A stretch of 64,000 bases of DNA from Agromyces sp. CF514 (GTDB lineage: Bacteria > Actinomycetota > Actinomycetes > Actinomycetales > Microbacteriaceae): contig NZ_FOZD01000001.1 in the NCBI RefSeq assembly GCF_900113185.1, positions 1,488,001 through 1,552,000 on the forward strand, in the 5' to 3' direction. Every line of letters begins with the position of its first letter. Position 1 is the stretch's first letter. The notes under the pieces were generated by a model, which saw nothing but the letters and a program-made list of their open reading frames with translations, was not told the DNA's origin and ran no database searches. Shown here one piece after another: positions 35,397 to 44,598 of this stretch. Position numbers and translations under genes: made by a program.

Positions 35397-36265
35397 CCCG
35401 GACCACAAAGGCACTGGCCGCCGCGACCGTCGTGCTCGCGGCGCTCGCGCTCGCCGCGTGCACGCCGAGCGCCGCCGCGCCGCCCGACCTCGCCGACGTC
35501 GAGCAACCGGCGTCGGCGCCGTCCGTCGCGACGCTCGGCATCCTCGGCGACTCGGTCTCGCTCGGCGTGAACGCGTGCGCCGAGCCCGGACAATGCGCCC
35601 AGGCGTCGTGGTCGGGCGGCAGCGACCCCGCGGTCGGGTCGGTGGCCGCGCGGCTCGCCGCGGCATCCGGAACCGAACCGGACGTCGTGAACGCGGCCAA
35701 GGACGGCGGGGACGTCGAGGACGCCCTCGGCCTGGCCGATGAGGTCGTGGCGGCACAGCCCGAGCTCGTGACCGTGCTGCTCGGCGGCAACGATGCGTGC
35801 GCGCCGACGCTCGACGAGATGACGCCGGCGGCCGACTACGAGTCGCGCCTCGGGGCACTGCTGACGAAGCTGAACACCGAGGTGCCCGGCGCCACGGTCC
35901 TCGTGCTCTCGGTGCCCGACCTGCACCACCTCTGGGAGATCGGGCGCACCGACGCGAGCGCCGTGCAGGCGTGGAACTCGAGCCCGTCGTGCAAGAACCT
36001 GCTCGGTTCGGCCGACGACGACTCGGCCGCGGCGGACGAGCGGCGCGACGCGGTCGCGGCACGGGTCGTCGAGTACAACGAGGCGATCGTGCGCGTGTGC
36101 GCCGCCGCCGAACGCTGCATCGACGACGAGGGCGCGGTCTACGCCTACCCGTTCGAGATCGACGAGATCTCCTCGATCGACCACTTCCACCCGTCGGTCG
36201 CGGGCCAGCGGGTGATCGCCGAGATCGCCTGGCAGGCGCTCGAGAAGGGCGGTGCCGACGGATGA
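35393..36265 (+). CDS. SGNH/GDSL-family hydrolase lipoprotein
   Basis: A 290-residue exported lipoprotein. The signal ends in a lipobox, L-A-A-C, with lipidated Cys about 23. The mature enzyme shows the four SGNH blocks: GDSVSLG with the nucleophile Ser (52-58), a glycine in block II, LLGGNDAC with Asn (129-136), and IDHFHPSVAG with the catalytic Asp-His near the end. Such enzymes remove or transfer acyl groups on sugars. In a polysaccharide operon, with ATGA overlaps on both sides, it may deacylate or O-acylate the growing polymer. The substrate is not known. Confidence 0.87.
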   Translation: MTRTTKALAAATVVLAALALAACTPSAAAPPDLADVEQPASAPSVATLGILGDSVSLGVNACAEPGQCAQASWSGGSDPAVGSVAARLAAASGTEPDVVNAAKDGGDVEDALGLADEVVAAQPELVTVLLGGNDACAPTLDEMTPAADYESRLGALLTKLNTEVPGATVLVLSVPDLHHLWEIGRTDASAVQAWNSSPSCKNLLGSADDDSAAADERRDAVAARVVEYNEAIVRVCAAAERCIDDEGAVYAYPFEIDEISSIDHFHPSVAGQRVIAEIAWQALEKGGADG

Positions 36266-37224
36266 CGACCATGCTGGTGGCCATCTCCGGCGGTCACCTC
36301 GCGCAGCTGCACCTGCTCGCCCCGCGCATCGCGGCCGGCGAGGAGGTCGTCTGGATGACCGACGACACCGCGCAGAGCCGGTCGCTGCTCGAGGGCCAGC
36401 GGGTCGTCCACGTGCCGACCCGGCCCCCGCGCGACACGATCGGGGTCCTTCGCGACACGCGCATCGCGAGGCGCGCGATCGCGGAGCACGACGTCGACCG
36501 CGTCGTGAGCTCGGGCGCGCAGATCGCGCTCTCCGCGCTCATCCCCGCCCTCGTGCGGCGCGTGCCGTTCAGCTACGTCGAGTCCGCGACGCGCGTGACG
36601 GGCCTGTCGACCACCGGCCGGCTCATCGACCGCATCCCGTCGGTCCGGCGCTACGTGCAGTATCCGAACCGCACCTCGGATCGCTGGGGGTACGCGCTCT
36701 CGGTGTTCGACGGGTATCGCGTCGAGACGGCCGCGAACGCGGCCGGGGGCGATGGATCGGAGGCCGCGGCGGCCATCCGCCGCGCCGTCGTGACCGTCGG
36801 GGGCAACGGCGAGTACGGCTTCCGGCGTCTCCTCGAATCCGCCGCCCGCGCGCTGCCCGACGACGCCGAGGTGCTCTGGCAGACCGGGTCGACGGATGTC
36901 TCGGGCCTGGCCATCGACGCCAGGCCGGCGGTGCCGTCCGCCGAGCTCTCGGCCGCACTCGCACGGGCCGACGTGGTCATCGGCCACGCCGGGACCGGCA
37001 CCGCGCTCGCAGCCCTCGCCGCGGGCAAGGTCCCCGTGCTCGCTGCGCGATCCGTCGGGCACGGCGAACACGTCGACGGCCATCAGGACGACCTGGCCGC
37101 GTTCCTCGCCGATCGCGGACTCGCCATCGTGCGCCCAGCCGACGAGATCACGGCCGACGACCTCTTCGAGGCGTCGCGTCGTCGGGTGATCAGGCGCGAC
37201 GACCTCGCGCCCGTGAGCATCTGA
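36262..37224 (+). CDS. Glycosyltransferase, fused Alg14-like and Alg13-like halves
   Basis: A 320-residue protein. The N-terminal half begins VAISGGHLAQLHLLAPR, the G-G-H-L motif of Alg14/EpsE-type membrane partners, with SSGAQIALSALIPA following. The C-terminal half has VTVGGNGEYGFRRLL, DVVIGHAGTGTALAALAAG and GHGEHVDGHQDDLA, the donor site of Alg13/GT28 enzymes. The two are often separate genes, so this is a natural fusion. It probably transfers a sugar from a UDP-sugar to the lipid-linked precursor. ATGA couples it to the SGNH gene. Confidence 0.82.
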   Translation: MTTMLVAISGGHLAQLHLLAPRIAAGEEVVWMTDDTAQSRSLLEGQRVVHVPTRPPRDTIGVLRDTRIARRAIAEHDVDRVVSSGAQIALSALIPALVRRVPFSYVESATRVTGLSTTGRLIDRIPSVRRYVQYPNRTSDRWGYALSVFDGYRVETAANAAGGDGSEAAAAIRRAVVTVGGNGEYGFRRLLESAARALPDDAEVLWQTGSTDVSGLAIDARPAVPSAELSAALARADVVIGHAGTGTALAALAAGKVPVLAARSVGHGEHVDGHQDDLAAFLADRGLAIVRPADEITADDLFEASRRRVIRRDDLAPVSI

Positions 37225-37300
37225 GCCGTGGGCGTGCGAGCCAGACGCCTCCCGGCATCCGTGAGCAGCTGAAGTCCCTCGACCCAGGAGCGGAGAAGAC

Positions 37301-38260
37301 GTGCCCGAACTCAGCATCGTGGTCGTGAACTACAACACGCGCGAGGCGACCGTCGCCTGCCTCCGCTCGGTGCTCGACACGTCTGCGGGCGTCGACCTCG
37401 AGCTCGTCGTCGTCGACAACGGCTCGGCCGACGGCAGCGTCGAGGCGTTCCGCGAGGCATTCGCCGCCGACCCGGTGACGGTCATCGAGGCCGGGGAGAA
37501 TCTCGGCTTCGCGCGCGGCGTGAACCTGGGCGCGCGCGCCGCCTCCGGCTCCTGGCTGCTGCTCCTGAACCCCGACACCGTCACGCTGCCCGGGTCGCTC
37601 GACGCGCTGCTCGCCTTCGCGCACGCGCATCCCGAGTACGGCGTCTACGGCGGTCGCACGCTTCGACCCGACGGCACGGTGGACCCGAGTTCGTGCTGGG
37701 GTGCACCGACCCTCTGGTCGCTCGCGATGTTCGCGTCGATGGCCTCCACCGCGTTCAAGCGCTCGCCCGTCTTCGACCCCGAGTCGCTCGGCGCCTGGCC
37801 GCGCGACACCGTTCGCGAGGTGCCGATCGTCACCGGATGCCTGCTCCTCATCCGCCGCGACGACTGGGAACGGCTCGGCGGCATGGACGAGGACTACTTC
37901 CTCTACGGCGAGGACGCCGAGTTCAGCATCCGCGCGGCCCGCGAGGGCCTGCGACGGGTCATCGTGCCGGACGCCGAGATCGTGCACGAGGTGGGCGGGT
38001 CGAGCGACGCCGGCGGAGCGAAGGGCTGCATGGTCATGGCCGGCAAGGTCACGCTGCTGCGCAAGACGTGGTCGCCCGTGCGCGCGGCGATCGGCGTGCG
38101 ACTGCTCGTCGCCGGGGTCGGCGTGCGCGCCGGGCTCGAGACGGTCACCCGTCGCAGCCGGGCGCCCTGGCGGACCGTGTGGGCCCGCCGCGCCGACTGG
38201 GTCGACGGTTACCCGCGCGCCGAGGCCACGCTGTTCGGCAGGGAGCTCGCGGCGGCCTGA
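37301..38260 (+). CDS. Glycosyltransferase family 2, rhamnosyltransferase-like (WbbL type)
   Basis: A 319-residue GT-A transferase starting at GTG 37301. It shows LSIVVVNYNTREATVACL, LVVVDNGSADGSVEAF, ENLGFARGVNLGAR (the N-x-G-F-A/G motif of rhamnosyltransferases), LLLLNPDTVTLPGSL and MDEDYFLYGEDAEFSIRA. These match the WbbL-like branch closely; rhamnose as the donor is plausible but unproven, and no dTDP-rhamnose genes are in the window. It lies 76 bases after the previous gene and its 3' end overlaps a convergent transferase by 52 bases. Confidence 0.87.
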   Translation: MPELSIVVVNYNTREATVACLRSVLDTSAGVDLELVVVDNGSADGSVEAFREAFAADPVTVIEAGENLGFARGVNLGARAASGSWLLLLNPDTVTLPGSLDALLAFAHAHPEYGVYGGRTLRPDGTVDPSSCWGAPTLWSLAMFASMASTAFKRSPVFDPESLGAWPRDTVREVPIVTGCLLLIRRDDWERLGGMDEDYFLYGEDAEFSIRAAREGLRRVIVPDAEIVHEVGGSSDAGGAKGCMVMAGKVTLLRKTWSPVRAAIGVRLLVAGVGVRAGLETVTRRSRAPWRTVWARRADWVDGYPRAEATLFGRELAAA

Positions 38261-39372
38261 CCGCCGAGCACCCAGTCGCGCACCTCGGACTCGAAGCGCG
38301 ACGTGTCGAACTCGAGCGCCCGCGCCCGCGCGGCGTCGGGCGCGATCGCACGCACGGCCTCGACCGCAGCGGCGAACCCGCTCGGGTCGTCGGGGTCGTA
38401 GTGCACGCCCGTCACTCCGTCGATCACCGATTCGGCGGCCCCGCCCGTGCGGTTGACGATCACGGGGCAGCCTGCGGCCATCGCCTCGACCGGGATGATG
38501 CCGAAGTCCTCGACAGGCGGGAACACGAAGGCGAGCGCGTGCTGGAAGAGCGCGCGCATGAGCTCGTCGGAGACGCGGCCGAGCACGTGCACCGGGACCG
38601 GCGCCTCGGCGGCCAGCGCCTCGAGCCGTTCACGCTCGGGACCCGACCCGGCCACGACCACCGGGATCCCGAGCCGGGCGCCCATGCGGATGACCGCATC
38701 GTGCCGCTTGTACGGCACCAGTCTCGACGCCGCCATGAGGAAGCCGTGGTCCGGCAGGGCCGCGAGCAGGTCGCGTTCGGCCTGCGTGAGGTGGTCGGAC
38801 CACCGCGGCACCGCGGCGATCGCCGCAGCATCGACGGGCGGGTGGATGACCCGCGCGTCACGATCCCACGCGCGGCCGATGCGCTCGCGCACGAACGCGC
38901 TGTTCGCCGCGAGCGAGCCGGATGCCGCGGCCGCACGTCGATCGACGCCACGGAGGTACGCGCGGGCGAACCCGGCCATCGGCACGACCGTGCGACTGTC
39001 GAGGTCGGGTTCCCAGAGGTACCTGGCCGGCGTGTGCACGTACGAGAACTTCGGCACCCCGCGTGCCGTGCCGAACCCGGCGTGGTGCGCGAAGACGTAG
39101 CTGCTCGTCACGACCCACTCGGGCTCGAGCGTGCCCCATCCGCGTCGCCAGGTGCCCGACATGAGCGGCAGCGAGAGCGCCTTGCGCCCGCGCAACGGCG
39201 TGCGTGCCAGCCACGACTCGTCGACGGCGTGCGGTGGGAACCGCGTCGGGTCGTCGTTCCAGAGGCAGGCGACCCGCGCGTCGGGGAGTGCGCTGCGCAG
39301 CCCGTCGAGCACCTGCTCGGCGCCCCCCGACTCCTCGATCCATTCCTGAACGATCAATCCGGTCATGAGCAC
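38209..39372 (-). CDS. Glycosyltransferase family 4 (locus B paralogue of 4008-5117)
   Basis: A 387-residue GT-B transferase. GTG 39372 is chosen because GAGGA lies 6 bases upstream; ATG 39366 is two codons later. The start reads TGLIVQEWIEESGGAEQVL, matching GLIVHEWIEPTGGSENVL of the locus A enzyme; SYVHTPARYLWEPDL and VEDFGIIPVEAMAAGCPVIV are also shared. It sits directly downstream of the second WbaP-type gene, as its paralogue follows the first. This repeated pairing suggests it adds the second sugar after priming. It overlaps the convergent gene by 52 bases. Confidence 0.89.
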   Translation of the reverse strand: MLMTGLIVQEWIEESGGAEQVLDGLRSALPDARVACLWNDDPTRFPPHAVDESWLARTPLRGRKALSLPLMSGTWRRGWGTLEPEWVVTSSYVFAHHAGFGTARGVPKFSYVHTPARYLWEPDLDSRTVVPMAGFARAYLRGVDRRAAAASGSLAANSAFVRERIGRAWDRDARVIHPPVDAAAIAAVPRWSDHLTQAERDLLAALPDHGFLMAASRLVPYKRHDAVIRMGARLGIPVVVAGSGPERERLEALAAEAPVPVHVLGRVSDELMRALFQHALAFVFPPVEDFGIIPVEAMAAGCPVIVNRTGGAAESVIDGVTGVHYDPDDPSGFAAAVEAVRAIAPDAARARALEFDTSRFESEVRDWVLGGQAAASSLPNSVASARG

Positions 39373-39399
39373 GTCCGATCCTCGAAGGCGGTCTTCAGG

Positions 39400-40917
39400 T
39401 CAGTAGGCGCCATGGCTGCCGACGACCGCTCTCGCGGTCTTCAGCAGGATGACGATGTCGCCGGTGAGCGACCAGTTCTCGACGTAGTAGAGGTCGATCT
39501 TCACGCTCTCGTCCCACGAGAGGTTCGACCGCCCGCTGACCTGCCAGAGCCCGGTGATGCCGGGCTTGGTGAGCAGTCGCCGGTTGACGTCCTCCTCGTA
39601 GCGGTCGACCTCGGCGGGCAGCGGCGGCCTGGGGCCGACGAGGCTCATGTCGCCGACGAGCACGTTCCACAGCTGGGGGAGCTCGTCGAGCGAGTACCGG
39701 CGGAGCGTGCGCCCGATCGGGGTGATGCGCGGGTCGTCCTTCACCTTGAAGAGCACGCCGTCGGCTTCGTTGCGGGCCTGCAGCCCCGCGAGGCGGGCCT
39801 CGGCGTCGACCACCATCGAGCGGAACTTCAGCATCGTGAAGCGAGACCCGCCGACGCCCACGCGCTCCTGCCGGAAGAGCACGGGGCCGACGCTCGTCAG
39901 GCGCACGGTCATGGCGATGAGCGCGATCAGCGGCAGCAGCAGGAGCAGGATCCCGCCGGTCACGACCACGTCGAAGATCCGCTTGACCGCATGCGCGAAT
40001 CCGGAGTACTGCGGCAGGTCGACATGGACCATGGGCAGCCCGCTGATGGGGCGCAGGTGGATGCGGGGGCCCGCGACATCCGTCAGCCGCGAGACCAGGA
40101 TGAGCTCGGTGTTCGAGTTCTCGAGGTCCCAGCCGAGCCGACGGATCGTCGCGTTGCCGCCGGGCAGGTCTCCCGCGATGATGACCGCGCGGGTCCTGGT
40201 GCGCTTCGACGTGGCCGCGAGGTCCTTGAACTCCACGGCCGGAAGGTCGATCGACGAGCGCTTCGCCGATCGCGCGGGGCCGGCATAGGCGGCGCCGATG
40301 GCCCGGTATCCCACCCGGTACTGGCGTCGGAGCTCCTCGGTCACCCGCATCACGTCGTCGGGGCGGCCCACGATGATCGCGCCCGTCGTGCACCGGCCGA
40401 CGCGGCGCATCCGGTGCAGCACGCCGCGCCAGGCCATGCGCCCGAGGAGGAGCAGCACGAGGCCGAGCGGGAAGGCGACCGCGAGGTAGCCGCGGGCGAT
40501 GTCGATCTGGAACAGGAACGCGATCGCGGCGAGCGTGCCGAACGTGAGGAAGGTCGCATTCACGACCCGCTGGTACTCGACCATGCCGGTGCCGATGTTG
40601 CGCAGCATGCGCGACCTCGTCGCCGAGAGCGCGACGAGCCAGCCGACCGCGATCGCCGCGGTCAGCGTCAGGTACGCGAGATCGGACTGCGGCGTCGAAG
40701 CCTTCAGCCCGGTCGTCTGGAAGCGCAGCAGTTGGGCCACCAGCAGCGCCCCGATCACGAGGGCGGCGTCGGTCACCGAGAGCGCGAACACGAGGCGGTG
40801 CCGCCAGCCGAGCCGCCTCGGCTGCGCCACCACGCGGTGACCGACGGCCGTCGCCCGTTCGAGCAGGCGCTCGCCCGGCATGCCGAGCCGGGTGATGGAT
40901 TCGGCCTCACTGGACAT
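39400..40917 (-). CDS. WbaP/WcaJ-type undecaprenyl-phosphate sugar-1-phosphate transferase (locus B)
   Basis: A 505-residue priming transferase. An N-terminal cytoplasmic head (1-45) precedes membrane helices, a central nucleotide-fold-like domain, and the C-terminal transferase domain (AVKRIFDVVVTGGILLLLL onward). The family motifs KFRSMVVDAEARL, SLDELPQLWNV, SLVGPRPPLPAEVDRY and PGITGLWQVSGRSNLSW are complete. GAGGGGG is about 7 bases before ATG 40917. It primes synthesis of the locus B unit on undecaprenyl phosphate. It is a paralogue of 2532-4004, with a longer N-terminus. The sugar cannot be told from sequence. Confidence 0.93.
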   Translation of the reverse strand: MSSEAESITRLGMPGERLLERATAVGHRVVAQPRRLGWRHRLVFALSVTDAALVIGALLVAQLLRFQTTGLKASTPQSDLAYLTLTAAIAVGWLVALSATRSRMLRNIGTGMVEYQRVVNATFLTFGTLAAIAFLFQIDIARGYLAVAFPLGLVLLLLGRMAWRGVLHRMRRVGRCTTGAIIVGRPDDVMRVTEELRRQYRVGYRAIGAAYAGPARSAKRSSIDLPAVEFKDLAATSKRTRTRAVIIAGDLPGGNATIRRLGWDLENSNTELILVSRLTDVAGPRIHLRPISGLPMVHVDLPQYSGFAHAVKRIFDVVVTGGILLLLLPLIALIAMTVRLTSVGPVLFRQERVGVGGSRFTMLKFRSMVVDAEARLAGLQARNEADGVLFKVKDDPRITPIGRTLRRYSLDELPQLWNVLVGDMSLVGPRPPLPAEVDRYEEDVNRRLLTKPGITGLWQVSGRSNLSWDESVKIDLYYVENWSLTGDIVILLKTARAVVGSHGAY

Positions 40918-41304
40918 CGGACGACCCCCTCGGACGTCGGGCGGCTCCCAGCGGACCCGGCGTCGCGGACGACCTCCGAAGCCCGCATGCGGAATGGGTG
41001 CTTGGCGGGCGGACGCTGCCCTGTCGAGATGGAGCGCCGGCCCACGGCCCCCGGCCGTGTCCGGCCGGGAAGCCGACGACCTCGAAACGCGCTCTGCGGC
41101 GATCAAAGCATTCCGCCCGGGTCGCCGGTAGGTCTGCGACGGGCTGTTCACAGGGTCTTCAGGAGGGGGTTACACCCCCGACACAAAGCAGCCGGTCAGC
41201 GGCCCATCAGCGGTCGATCCTGCCCTCCGAACGGGGGGTAGGCGGCGCACTCACGAGCACACGGCAGACTCGACGGGCACCCGACCCGATCGTGCCGACC
41301 CACG
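40918..41304. other. Intergenic region upstream of the locus B priming gene
   Basis: 387 bases without a credible gene. It should contain the reverse-strand promoter of the priming transferase, but I find no convincing -35/-10 pair. A short hairpin GGGGGTTACACCCCC (41165-41179) has 6-base arms and lies 248 bases upstream of the start; it could be an operator or a weak terminator for the gene ending at 41305. Reading frames here carry no motifs. Confidence 0.5.
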
Positions 41305-42522
41305 TCAGGGACGCGCGAGACCGAGCATCATCTCGTGCCGCGCCGACCACGAGTTCGCCTCGATGAAGCCGAGGCGGAGCTCCTCGGAGGCACGGCCGAG
41401 CCCGAGCGCGACGTCGACCGCGTCGGCGAAGTCCGCGACGCGGTCGACGAGCAGCACGCGGTCGTCGATGTCCCGCACCGGCGGCAGGTCGATCGAGACG
41501 ACCGGCACGCCGGCCGCGAGGTACTCGTAGACCTTGAGCGGGCTCATGGCCTCGGTGAGCGGCGTGCGGCGATGCGCGAGCAGGCAGACCTCGGCATTCC
41601 GCAGGGTCGCGACGAGCTCCGCGCGCGCGACGCTCGGATGGACGTGCACGTTCGCGAACCGCTGCAGGTCGGCCACGTAGGCGGGATCCGGGCACGGCCC
41701 GAGGAGCACCACCTGGAGCTCGGGCCTGCGGGCCGCGAGATCGGCGATGCCGGGCACGTCGAGCCTCGAGTCGAGGGTGCCCACGTACACCGCCCGGGGA
41801 CCGGGGATCTCGGCGAACCAGGCCGGAGCCGCCGGGAGCAGTCCGAGCCATTCGTCGGGTTCGACCCCGTTCGGCACGACCATCGCCGGCCCGGTCGGTC
41901 CGATACGGTCGATGATCTCGGCGGACACGGCCGCCACGGAACGACCGGTCGCGGAGATCCGCCGGTAGGCCTCCCGGTACGCGGGCCAGTGCGCCCGCCT
42001 CGCCGGAGAACTCAGCCAGTCGTCGCGGGCGAAGAAGGTGACGCCCGACGCCCACTCGAACGGTGCGAAGCCGGCCACGAGCGGGTTCGTCGTCAGCACG
42101 TGCGGCCCCACGAGTCCGAGGCGGTCGGCGGCTCGCTCGAGCGAGCGGTCGTAGCGCGCGTACTCGATCGCGACGCCGGCGAGGTCGACCGGGTCGTCGC
42201 GCCTGAGCCGGGTCGGGCGGTGGTAGGCGACGCGATCGTCGGCGGGGAACCGCACGTCCCGGTCGAGCACGGGCGATGCCGCGACCCGCGGCAGCCACCG
42301 GAACGGGTCCGCGACCAGCAGCCGGCGCACCTCGGGACTGCGGATGAGGCTCGACAGGATCCGGTCGGGCGGCCGCATCATGCCGCGCCTGACGGCGTCG
42401 GAGTACGTCTCGTAGCTGAACGTGAAGACGAAGTCGGTCGGCTCGCCGCGGCGGCCGCGCGCGGCATCCGCTTCGCCGTCATCCTCGGAGAGGGCGTACG
42501 TGGCGTCGGAGTGCTCGCTCAT
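41305..42522 (-). CDS. Glycosyltransferase, GT-B fold (GT4-like)
   Basis: A 405-residue protein. The first 28 residues are acidic and variable. Fold features are FVFTFSYETYSDAV, VVPNGVEPDEWLGL, RAVYVGTLDSRLDVPGIADL and SPLKVYEYLAAGVPVVSIDLP, the last being the GT4 donor-site K-x-x-E-Y-x-A-x-G motif. It resembles bacterial transferases with a TuaH/WsaE-like C-terminal half. The start overlaps the stop of the acyltransferase gene (ATGA), so the two are coupled. It most likely adds a sugar to the locus B polymer; the donor is not known. Confidence 0.82.
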   Translation of the reverse strand: MSEHSDATYALSEDDGEADAARGRRGEPTDFVFTFSYETYSDAVRRGMMRPPDRILSSLIRSPEVRRLLVADPFRWLPRVAASPVLDRDVRFPADDRVAYHRPTRLRRDDPVDLAGVAIEYARYDRSLERAADRLGLVGPHVLTTNPLVAGFAPFEWASGVTFFARDDWLSSPARRAHWPAYREAYRRISATGRSVAAVSAEIIDRIGPTGPAMVVPNGVEPDEWLGLLPAAPAWFAEIPGPRAVYVGTLDSRLDVPGIADLAARRPELQVVLLGPCPDPAYVADLQRFANVHVHPSVARAELVATLRNAEVCLLAHRRTPLTEAMSPLKVYEYLAAGVPVVSIDLPPVRDIDDRVLLVDRVADFADAVDVALGLGRASEELRLGFIEANSWSARHEMMLGLARP

Positions 42523-43079
42523 CCGGCGAGCTCCCGGATCAGCCGGGCGGGCGCTCCGGCAACGACGCATCGCGCCGGCACGTCGTCGCGCACGACGGAG
42601 TTCGCGCCGACGACCGCACCGGCGCCGATCGTGACCCCCGGCATGATGACCGCGTTCTGGCCGATCCAGGCGCCGCGGCAGATGCGAACGGGTGCGACAC
42701 GGTCGAGCGGTTGGTCGCGGATGAAGACGTCGGGCTGGTCGAAGCCGTGCGTGTGGTCGGAGATGTAGACCCCGCGAGCGATGGCGACGCCGTCTTCGAG
42801 GACGACGCTCTGCACGGCCGAGATCGAGGTCTGGTTCATGCGGACGCGGTCGCCGATGACGATCGTGGGCGACGGCCCGTCGAGGCGGGGGACGATCAGC
42901 CACGAGCCGGGGCCGATGAGCACGTCCGATCCGACGGCGATGCGGTGCGCGTTGCCCACCCGGAACGGCAGCAGGATCCGCGTGCGCGCTCCGAAGCTCG
43001 CGAAGCCGGTGGCGGCGATCTTCGAGAAGAGCGCATCCCTGGCCCGCTGCATGAGCAGTACCGCGTTCAGAATGTCCAC
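42519..43079 (-). CDS. Hexapeptide-repeat acyltransferase (WcaF/maltose-acetyltransferase-like), second copy
   Basis: A 186-residue left-handed beta-helix enzyme. GTG 43079 is preferred because GGGAGG lies 5 bases upstream. It has repeat turns from about residue 30, an insertion loop SDHTHGFDQPDVFIRDQPL that carries the probable catalytic His, then ICRGAWIGQNAVIMPGVTIGAGAVVGANSVV and VAGAPARLIREL. The loop is better conserved with sugar O-acetyltransferases than that of the copy at 26106-26654. It would acetylate a polysaccharide sugar. It is coupled to the following transferase by ATGA. Confidence 0.88.
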   Translation of the reverse strand: MDILNAVLLMQRARDALFSKIAATGFASFGARTRILLPFRVGNAHRIAVGSDVLIGPGSWLIVPRLDGPSPTIVIGDRVRMNQTSISAVQSVVLEDGVAIARGVYISDHTHGFDQPDVFIRDQPLDRVAPVRICRGAWIGQNAVIMPGVTIGAGAVVGANSVVRDDVPARCVVAGAPARLIRELAG

Positions 43080-43219
43080 GCCCGCCTCCCGTTCGGCGGA
43101 GACCCGACAGGACGCCCGAATCCGAATCCACGTCCTTCGAGCGTCCGTCATCGGCCGAGTCGCCAGCCCGATCAGCGTAACCTTCGCGGTGGTCGGCACG
43201 ATGGCCCGACGCCGATTGT

Positions 43220-44461
43220 TTACCCGGAGGTAACAGTTCGGGCTGCGTTCGGCAGCCGCGCGAGATTGCGACCGGCGAGCGCGCGCACCTCGTCGAGGTG
43301 CGCGGTGATGGCGTGCGAGCGGTCCTCGGCGGCGTCGGCGGTGTCGGCGGTGATGCGGGCGAGGTCGGCGACGATCCGATCCGACGGCACGCACAGCCCG
43401 GGCGAACCGACGAGGTCCATGAGCCCCTCGACCTTGCCCTGCGTCGCCACGGTCACGGCCGGCACGCCGTGCATGAGGCTCATGACCGCGAGGTGCATGC
43501 GGCCGGTGACGGTCAACCTCGCCCGCGACGTCAGCCCCCGGATGGCTGCCGGCGAGAGCAGCCGGTCCACGAGCACGACGTCGGGGTCGTCGGCGAACAG
43601 GTCGGCCACTGCGGCGCAGATCGGCAGGTCGTCGGCGCCCGGTCGCGACACGTGCGGCACGAGGAGCACGCCGTGGCCGCGTTCGCGGAGCGTGCGGACG
43701 ACGTCGACGTAGGGCTCGAGGCCGCCGTCGGAGGGAACGAGTCCCGAGAAGTTGACGAGGGTGAGCGGGCCCGTGACCCGGTCGGCCCAGGCCGCCGCCG
43801 TCTCCGGGTCGGTCCGGCGCGCGAGGAACACGATGTCGGCGCCGTCGACCACGGGCTCGATGCCGTCCGCGCGAGCGCGGGCGGCGGAGCGGGGGTCACG
43901 CACGATCGTGTCGACGCCGCGCCGGGCAGCCGCGCGCACCGCCCGGAGTGCGACGGGGTGCGGCGAGCCGTTCCAGCTGAACCCGAGGATCCGGGCGTCG
44001 ATGCCGATCTCGGCGACGCGGCGCGCGAGGTTCGCGCGATTGGCGGATGCACGGTACCCGTACCCGCCGTCCATGACGTCGGCGCCGACGACCGAGAACG
44101 ACGTCGCGGTGCGAAGCAGGGTCCGGAAGGCGCGGACGTCGCGAACGTGTCCGACGAGGTCGCCGTAGACGAGCGAGAGCAGCGGCACCACTCGCACGCG
44201 CTCGTCATCGATCGAATAGTCGGCCGGCCGCCGGCAGACGACGCTCACGCGCCCGTCGACGTTCTCGATGAACGCCTCGACGAGGGCCTGGTCGCCGATG
44301 TTGCCGCCGCCGGCGGGCGCGAGCAGCACGTGGTGCGGCGCGTCGCGCGGCCCTGCGACGCTCCGGCCCGAGAGCAGCAGGCGGTCGGCCGCGGCGAGCA
44401 GCCCTGGGGTGCGCAGCGGCTGCGAGAGACGCTGCCGCAGTGCTCCGAGTCCGTTGGCCAT
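43220..44461 (-). CDS. Polysaccharide pyruvyl transferase family protein (third copy)
   Basis: A 413-residue protein with AAGGAG 5 bases before ATG 44461. The N-terminal domain has HVLLAPAGGGNIGDQALVEA (about 44-63), the family's G-x-x-N-x-G-D motif, and SVVGADVMDGGYGYRAS. The C-terminal domain contains LLVPHVSRPGADDL and GRMHLAVMSLMHGVPAVTV, the R-x-H-x-x-V element. It is the longest of the three family members in the window. It should decorate a glycan with pyruvate, or carry out a related transfer. It diverges from the acyl cassette across a 265-base region. Confidence 0.84.
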   Translation of the reverse strand: MANGLGALRQRLSQPLRTPGLLAAADRLLLSGRSVAGPRDAPHHVLLAPAGGGNIGDQALVEAFIENVDGRVSVVCRRPADYSIDDERVRVVPLLSLVYGDLVGHVRDVRAFRTLLRTATSFSVVGADVMDGGYGYRASANRANLARRVAEIGIDARILGFSWNGSPHPVALRAVRAAARRGVDTIVRDPRSAARARADGIEPVVDGADIVFLARRTDPETAAAWADRVTGPLTLVNFSGLVPSDGGLEPYVDVVRTLRERGHGVLLVPHVSRPGADDLPICAAVADLFADDPDVVLVDRLLSPAAIRGLTSRARLTVTGRMHLAVMSLMHGVPAVTVATQGKVEGLMDLVGSPGLCVPSDRIVADLARITADTADAAEDRSHAITAHLDEVRALAGRNLARLPNAARTVTSG

Positions 44462-44598
44462 CGAGGCTCCTTCCGGTGGCGGGGTGCATTCGCGCGGGCG
44501 GCACGCGACGCGGCCCCCCGACAGGCGCACAGCATATCCGCATGCGCTCCGCGTCCCCGCGACGTCCCCCGAGCTGGGGGTGCCCTCCGACGAAGCCG

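Noticed and set aside
41165..41179. GGGGGTTACACCCCC as a terminator
   Set aside because: The stem is only 6 bases, no T-run follows, and it does not sit near a gene end in the right direction with confidence. Kept only as a remark on the intergenic region.
37693..41241. Long forward open frame opposite the transferase and priming genes
   Set aside because: No motif, no ribosome site, extreme Arg/Gly/His content, and well-supported reverse-strand genes cover the same bases.
43217..43233. Palindrome-like GTTTACCCGGAGGTAAC as an operator
   Set aside because: It overlaps the last codons and stop of the pyruvyl-transferase-family gene, so it is explained by coding sequence, and it contains an unpaired base.
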